In this document: in pieces, positions 51,857 through 54,927 of the stretch
Numbering within the stretch: position 1 is the stretch's first letter
How the letters are laid out: each line of letters opens with the position of its first letter
NCBI GenBank assembly: GCA_014803415.1
Contig: JAAVBZ010000004.1
Location: 110,510-165,436, forward strand
Reading direction: 5' to 3'
From: Lachnospiraceae bacterium
GTDB lineage: Bacteria > Bacillota > Clostridia > Lachnospirales > Lachnospiraceae
Length of the DNA: 54,927 nucleotides
Made by a program: the position numbers and the translations under genes
The notes under the pieces: model-generated
What the model was told of the DNA's origin: nothing
Seen by the model: only the letters and a program-made list of their open reading frames with translations
Databases searched by the model: none

Positions 51857-51977
51857 CTGTTCGGCTTTTTACATTTTTGGATGTCTACGATATGATTTCT
51901 TCTATTTCCAACTGAAATCACCTAGAAATAATTTTTAACTTTCCGCCTAGTTTTCGATTAAGTGTGGCAAAGCTGTT

Positions 51978-52709
51978 TTAATGTCCATGAGGCACTCTCT
52001 CAAGTTCTCCTTTTTCCTTTTTTAAATCAGCATATAGCAGATCAACAGCAAGTATTATGAGCGGAATAATTGTTATAAAAATGGCTTTCCCCAAAAAATA
52101 TTTTGTTGATATGCCAGCAATACACACCCCGCAGACAAACACACATATCATCATAAAATGAGGCAAGATATGTTTATAACAATTTTTATCCTTATGTCTA
52201 AAACCTTTACTGAATAAAATCCCCATCATGCGAAGATGATTCGTGCAAAATGTGGTTGCCATTGGTATGCCTTGTGCCTGTCTGAATGTATTAAACTGCA
52301 TGGCAGCAAGAAAAGTGATCATTATGTGTGAAATCTGGTAAGGTGCAGATTCAGGAACAAATCCAAGAACAACCACAAAAATAATCTCTATAAATATAAA
52401 CAAGGTATCCCAACGTATAAATTTAAATCGTTTTATTGATATTGGAACAAGCTCAGAAATGATGATACCAAAAAGATAAGAACTCATTGGTATAAAATAA
52501 TAAACCGCCTTTTTCCAGTTTCCATTGCTTACAGATAATGCCAAAAGGAGAAAATTGGCTGTCTGCGCATTAGCAAACACCCCGCCTCTTATGGAATATG
52601 TATATCCTCCAAAGAAAGCGCCAACAAACATCAGCAAACCATATACCCACCATCTTTCACATTCAAGATATTCTTCCTCTTGAAAATTATTAGAAGCATT
52701 TTGTTTCAT
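51978..52709 (-). CDS. DUF1275 (YoaK family) membrane protein
   Basis: 243 residues with about six hydrophobic segments, for example WVYGLLMFVGAFFGGYTYSI and ILPHFMMICVFVCGVCIAGI. The DUF1275 pattern is clear: G-G-V-F-A-N-A-Q-T-A-N near residue 45 and FLAAMQFNTFRQAQGIPMAT, then TTFCTNHLRMMG. The family is widespread, with no firm function; some members have been suggested to be transporters. The ribosome site is modest (AAAGGATATGATAACAG). It follows the aldo/keto reductase fusion gene by 37 bp on the same strand and may be co-transcribed with it. Confidence 0.88.
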   Translation of the reverse strand: MKQNASNNFQEEEYLECERWWVYGLLMFVGAFFGGYTYSIRGGVFANAQTANFLLLALSVSNGNWKKAVYYFIPMSSYLFGIIISELVPISIKRFKFIRWDTLFIFIEIIFVVVLGFVPESAPYQISHIMITFLAAMQFNTFRQAQGIPMATTFCTNHLRMMGILFSKGFRHKDKNCYKHILPHFMMICVFVCGVCIAGISTKYFLGKAIFITIIPLIILAVDLLYADLKKEKGELERVPHGH

Positions 52710-52746
52710 CTGTTATCATATCCTTTTAAATGTTTTACTGCTCTCA

Positions 52747-54114
52747 TCAATACCAATCATGTTTTTCATTGCGGTCAAGAGATTTTATTAAATCCATTTC
52801 TTTGTCTGTAAGTTCAAAATCAAATAGTTCCGTATTTTCTTTGATATGTTCGGGATTGCTTGAACCCGGTATTACAACTACACCCTTTTGTAAATTCCAT
52901 CGCAAAATTACTTGTGCTGATGATTTACCGTGAGACGAAGCTATTTCAGAGATCACTTCATTGTTTAGAAGTTCTGCTGTATGCCCCCTGCCGCCTAAAG
53001 GATACCACCCCTGCACTACAATACCAAGACTTTGAATATATGGGATAACATCATTTTCCTGATAATATGGGTGTATTTCGTTTTGTACCAGTGCAGGCGT
53101 GATAGTAACCTGTGGTAAAAATTCTTCCAATTCTTCAACATACCAGTTGGATAAACCTATGGAACGGATTTTTCCCTCTGATACTGCCGCTTCCATTGCA
53201 TGATAAGCGTCTACATCATTATTGCCGGGGTGGTGGAGAAGCATAAGGTCAATGTATTCTATATCCAGTTTCTCTAACGCTTCATCAATAGCAGCTTCGG
53301 CATTTGCAAACTGATTGGGATATAATTTCGTAATCACGAATATCTCTTCCCTTGGAATACCGGAATTTCTAACCGCTTCCCCAACGCTTTCCTCATTATG
53401 ATACATATAGGCGGTATCAATTAGACGGACACCATTTTCTAATGCTGCCTGAACAGAGTTTACACATTCCTCATCCAAAAGGCTGTAAGTGCCTATCCCG
53501 TAAATCGGCATTTCATAACCGCTGTTCAATGTTACAGTCTTTGTTTCAAAATTGAAAGAAACATCATTCACGGAAGTCTGTGCTGTGTCCGTCATATCAT
53601 TTATATTAAATGAAACGGATACCGTTCCTGCTCCAAGAGCTTCTTTCAAACCTGCCGTATCAGAGATTTTTCCTAAAGGCGTGTATTTGTACCTTGTTTC
53701 AAGATTTTCATAGAAAAGTACAAGGCATTTGCTGTCATAAATCAGCAAGTCGCCCTCATGGATTTCTTTCATTTCCTGATCGGCGGTGTTGAAACTATCA
53801 GAAAAGTAAAAAAACTTTTCATTATCATGCAAATCATCCATGTCTAATTGTAAAGGAAGCATTTCCCTAAATTGCTGCGCAGCTTCATTATCATACAATT
53901 CTGCTTCAAATTCTTGCCCGTTAATAATAATCTGTATTGTTGTCATTTTGCTTGTTTCCTTAGTATCTGTTGATAAAGAAGTTTCTGTTTGTTCTGTCCG
54001 GCTTTCTGATACATTGTTTTCTGAAATAGGAGTTTCACTTTTTGGGGTATTACCGCAGGCAGAAATTCCCAGCGCAAGTGCCAATATCAGAAAAGCAGTT
54101 GTAAATTTCCGCAT
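52747..54114 (-). CDS. Lipoprotein with cyclophilin-like domain fused to an aldo/keto reductase
   Basis: 455 residues in one frame. Residues 1-20 are a lipoprotein signal (FLILALALGISAC lipobox), followed by a Ser/Thr/Glu linker. Residues about 58-165 form a cyclophilin-like domain (IQIIINGQEFEAELYDNEAA ... EIHEGDLLIYDSKCLVLFYE). From about 185 a complete aldo/keto reductase follows, with the catalytic tetrad visible as LIDTAYMYHNE (Asp, Tyr), VITKLY (Lys) and MLLHHPG (His), and the cofactor site IPGSSNPEHIKENTE. AKRs use cytoplasmic NADPH, so an anchored outside form is odd. It lies 15 bp after the FMN reductase gene. The order of domains is certain; the cellular location is inferred from the signal. 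Confidence 0.86.
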   Translation of the reverse strand: MRKFTTAFLILALALGISACGNTPKSETPISENNVSESRTEQTETSLSTDTKETSKMTTIQIIINGQEFEAELYDNEAAQQFREMLPLQLDMDDLHDNEKFFYFSDSFNTADQEMKEIHEGDLLIYDSKCLVLFYENLETRYKYTPLGKISDTAGLKEALGAGTVSVSFNINDMTDTAQTSVNDVSFNFETKTVTLNSGYEMPIYGIGTYSLLDEECVNSVQAALENGVRLIDTAYMYHNEESVGEAVRNSGIPREEIFVITKLYPNQFANAEAAIDEALEKLDIEYIDLMLLHHPGNNDVDAYHAMEAAVSEGKIRSIGLSNWYVEELEEFLPQVTITPALVQNEIHPYYQENDVIPYIQSLGIVVQGWYPLGGRGHTAELLNNEVISEIASSHGKSSAQVILRWNLQKGVVVIPGSSNPEHIKENTELFDFELTDKEMDLIKSLDRNEKHDWY

Positions 54115-54129
54115 TGTGTTACCTCCCGG

Positions 54130-54645
54130 TCAGATTTTTTTAACAATTTCCCGGACTTCATTCTGCTTTGCTGCGGATTTTGACTGGTTTCCGACAGCTT
54201 TCACAATTCCCAAATCTTTTGCGCCCATATGTCCGATAACTGCATCTTTATAAGTCTGGATTGCTGATGTAAAACCACCACCGCCAGCAGTGAGCAGTAA
54301 TGCAGCTTTTTTGATTTTGGGAAGCCTTTCAAACGCATATATTCTTTCGATTGCACAATGGATCTGCCCTGTTAATGAATAGTAATAAATTGGAGAAGCG
54401 ATTACCAACATTTCACACTCCCGCATAACAGGGTAAATCTCCTGCATAGAGTCTTTCTGGACACAATTCCCGTTCAGTGTGGCACGGCAGGCATCACAAT
54501 TTTTACAGCCACGGATATCCATATTTCCTATCTGAAAGACCGATACATGATGACCGGCTTTCTGTGCTTCATCAACAAATGCGTCCACTAATGCGGCAGT
54601 ATTACCGTTCGGGCGTGGACTTCCATTTAATACAAGGATCTTCAT
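54130..54645 (-). CDS. NAD(P)H-dependent FMN reductase / flavodoxin-like oxidoreductase
   Basis: 171 residues from the ATG at 54645 (GGAGG about 7 nt upstream); a TTG at 54660 is a poorer start. The flavodoxin fold starts KILVLNGSPRPNGNTAALVD with the FMN phosphate loop. A cysteine cluster, CKNCDACRATLNGNC, is typical of the iron-sulfur-flavoprotein-like branch. IASPIYYYSLTGQIHCAIER is the second FMN-binding segment. It probably reduces quinones, flavins or other electron acceptors in the cytoplasm. It is followed by the aldo/keto reductase fusion gene (15 bp), suggesting a small redox operon. Confidence 0.9.
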   Translation of the reverse strand: MKILVLNGSPRPNGNTAALVDAFVDEAQKAGHHVSVFQIGNMDIRGCKNCDACRATLNGNCVQKDSMQEIYPVMRECEMLVIASPIYYYSLTGQIHCAIERIYAFERLPKIKKAALLLTAGGGGFTSAIQTYKDAVIGHMGAKDLGIVKAVGNQSKSAAKQNEVREIVKKI

Positions 54646-54736
54646 ATTCCTAACCTCCAAAATTTAATATAACTATCCAGATTGCATAATATTTCTTATC
54701 TGTCCGCTTATGCAGAGCAGGACTTGATATGACAGA

Positions 54737-54768
54737 GACGCATACAGCCGCGAAAGGCTGTATACGTC
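54737..54768 (-). terminator. Hairpin after the iron-type alcohol dehydrogenase gene
   Basis: GACGCATACAGCC (54737-54749) pairs with GGCTGTATACGTC (54756-54768) with one non-Watson-Crick position, a 13-bp stem with a GCGAAA loop. It lies just after the stop at 54778. The T-tract on the minus strand is poor, better on the plus strand (CTCTTTT). Confidence 0.62.
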
Positions 54769-54777
54769 CTCTTTTCA

Positions 54778-54927
54778 TTAACGGTAAGACTTCTCAAAAA
54801 TTCCTGCAACATCCTCATCCGTCATTTCACAGGGATTAGCGGTATATAAAACCCCCTGCATGGAACGGGCGCCTTCGGCAAGCGTCATTGCTTCTTCTTT
54901 TTTAAAACCGTAATCACTCATTCTCAA
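54778..54927 (-). CDS. Iron-containing alcohol dehydrogenase, C-terminal end (gene runs off window)
   Basis: The last 49 codons of a gene entering from beyond the window end. The visible part reads SDYGFKKEEAMTLAEGARSM, then YTANPCEMTDEDVAGIFEKS and YR, matching the C-terminal helices of group III (iron-type) alcohol dehydrogenases, in which N-P-x-x-M/L-T-x-E-D-V/I precedes the final helix. Such enzymes are NAD(P)-dependent and reduce aldehydes or ketones, including lactaldehyde and butyraldehyde. The metal-binding residues lie outside the window, so the subgroup cannot be set. A hairpin follows the stop. Confidence 0.8.
   Translation of the reverse strand: MRMSDYGFKKEEAMTLAEGARSMQGVLYTANPCEMTDEDVAGIFEKSYR

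Noticed and set aside
1-54927. CRISPR array, tRNA, rRNA, integrase or insertion sequence
   Set aside because: None was seen on reading both strands. Direct repeats found are pairs or triplets near promoters, without spacer-repeat arrays or transposase frames.

Overview
The window looks like a chromosomal stretch of a gut-type Firmicute, most likely a Lachnospiraceae relative. Strong AGGAGG-type ribosome sites, several GPH-family sugar symporters, YesM/YesN-type two-component parts, DUF4317, HypB and many cytoplasmic glycoside hydrolases point that way. I cannot name a genus from sequence alone. There are no rRNA or tRNA genes, CRISPR arrays, integrases or intact insertion sequences that I can see.

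Layout. (1) 1-1.4 kb: start of hypB (minus, runs off the window), divergent from a FadR-type GntR regulator with a clear TGGTC-T-GACCA operator. (2) 1.4-5.5 kb: an AraC regulator divergent from a two-gene operon, a beta-helix protein plus a GPH symporter, ended by a strong terminator. (3) 5.5-8.7 kb: a broken AraC remnant, a small secreted protein, and a divergent LytTR regulator/GHKL kinase pair with LytTR-like direct repeats in the shared intergenic region. (4) 8.7-17.9 kb: minus-strand operon GPH symporter, GH3, GH1, GH2, divergent from an AraC regulator with AATTCGGCTT repeats between them. (5) 17.9-27.7 kb: GPH symporter/TetR, GH3/TetR, and GH78 rhamnosidase plus ribokinase-like kinase/AraC, each catabolic unit divergent from its own regulator. 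(6) 27.7-32.5 kb: less specialised genes (DUF4317, an anchored hydrolase, a DUF3592-like protein, an RmlC-like cupin, an AlkZ-related protein, a J-domain protein, a small helical protein). (7) 32.5-38.6 kb: GH106-like protein with a vestige of another glycosidase just upstream, a DUF4038/GH140-like enzyme and a type-B carboxylesterase. (8) 38.6-51.9 kb: a YesM/YesN/Lpl-type locus. It has a solute-binding lipoprotein, an 88-codon stub of a permease, a response regulator lacking its receiver domain, then VOC, GH36, Gfo/Idh/MocA, GH1, a YesM-type kinase and a GH78-like enzyme. (9) 51.9-54.9 kb: DUF1275 membrane protein, a lipoprotein-cyclophilin-like-aldo/keto reductase fusion, an FMN reductase and the end of an iron-type alcohol dehydrogenase.

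How it works together. None of the glycosidases shows a signal peptide, so the region appears built to import small glycosides intact and trim them inside the cell. The enzyme set (beta-glucosidases, beta-galactosidase-type GH2, alpha-galactosidase, rhamnosidases, GH140-like, esterase) fits decorated plant oligosaccharides or plant glycosides; this is inference.

The most notable observations are in region 8. Three operons there share one promoter module with fixed spacing: GTCAATTTTTG, 24 bp, a -35 box, 17 bp, a -10 box. The most plausible activator of that module is the response regulator that has lost its receiver domain at a deletion junction. The same junction removed most of the ABC permease.
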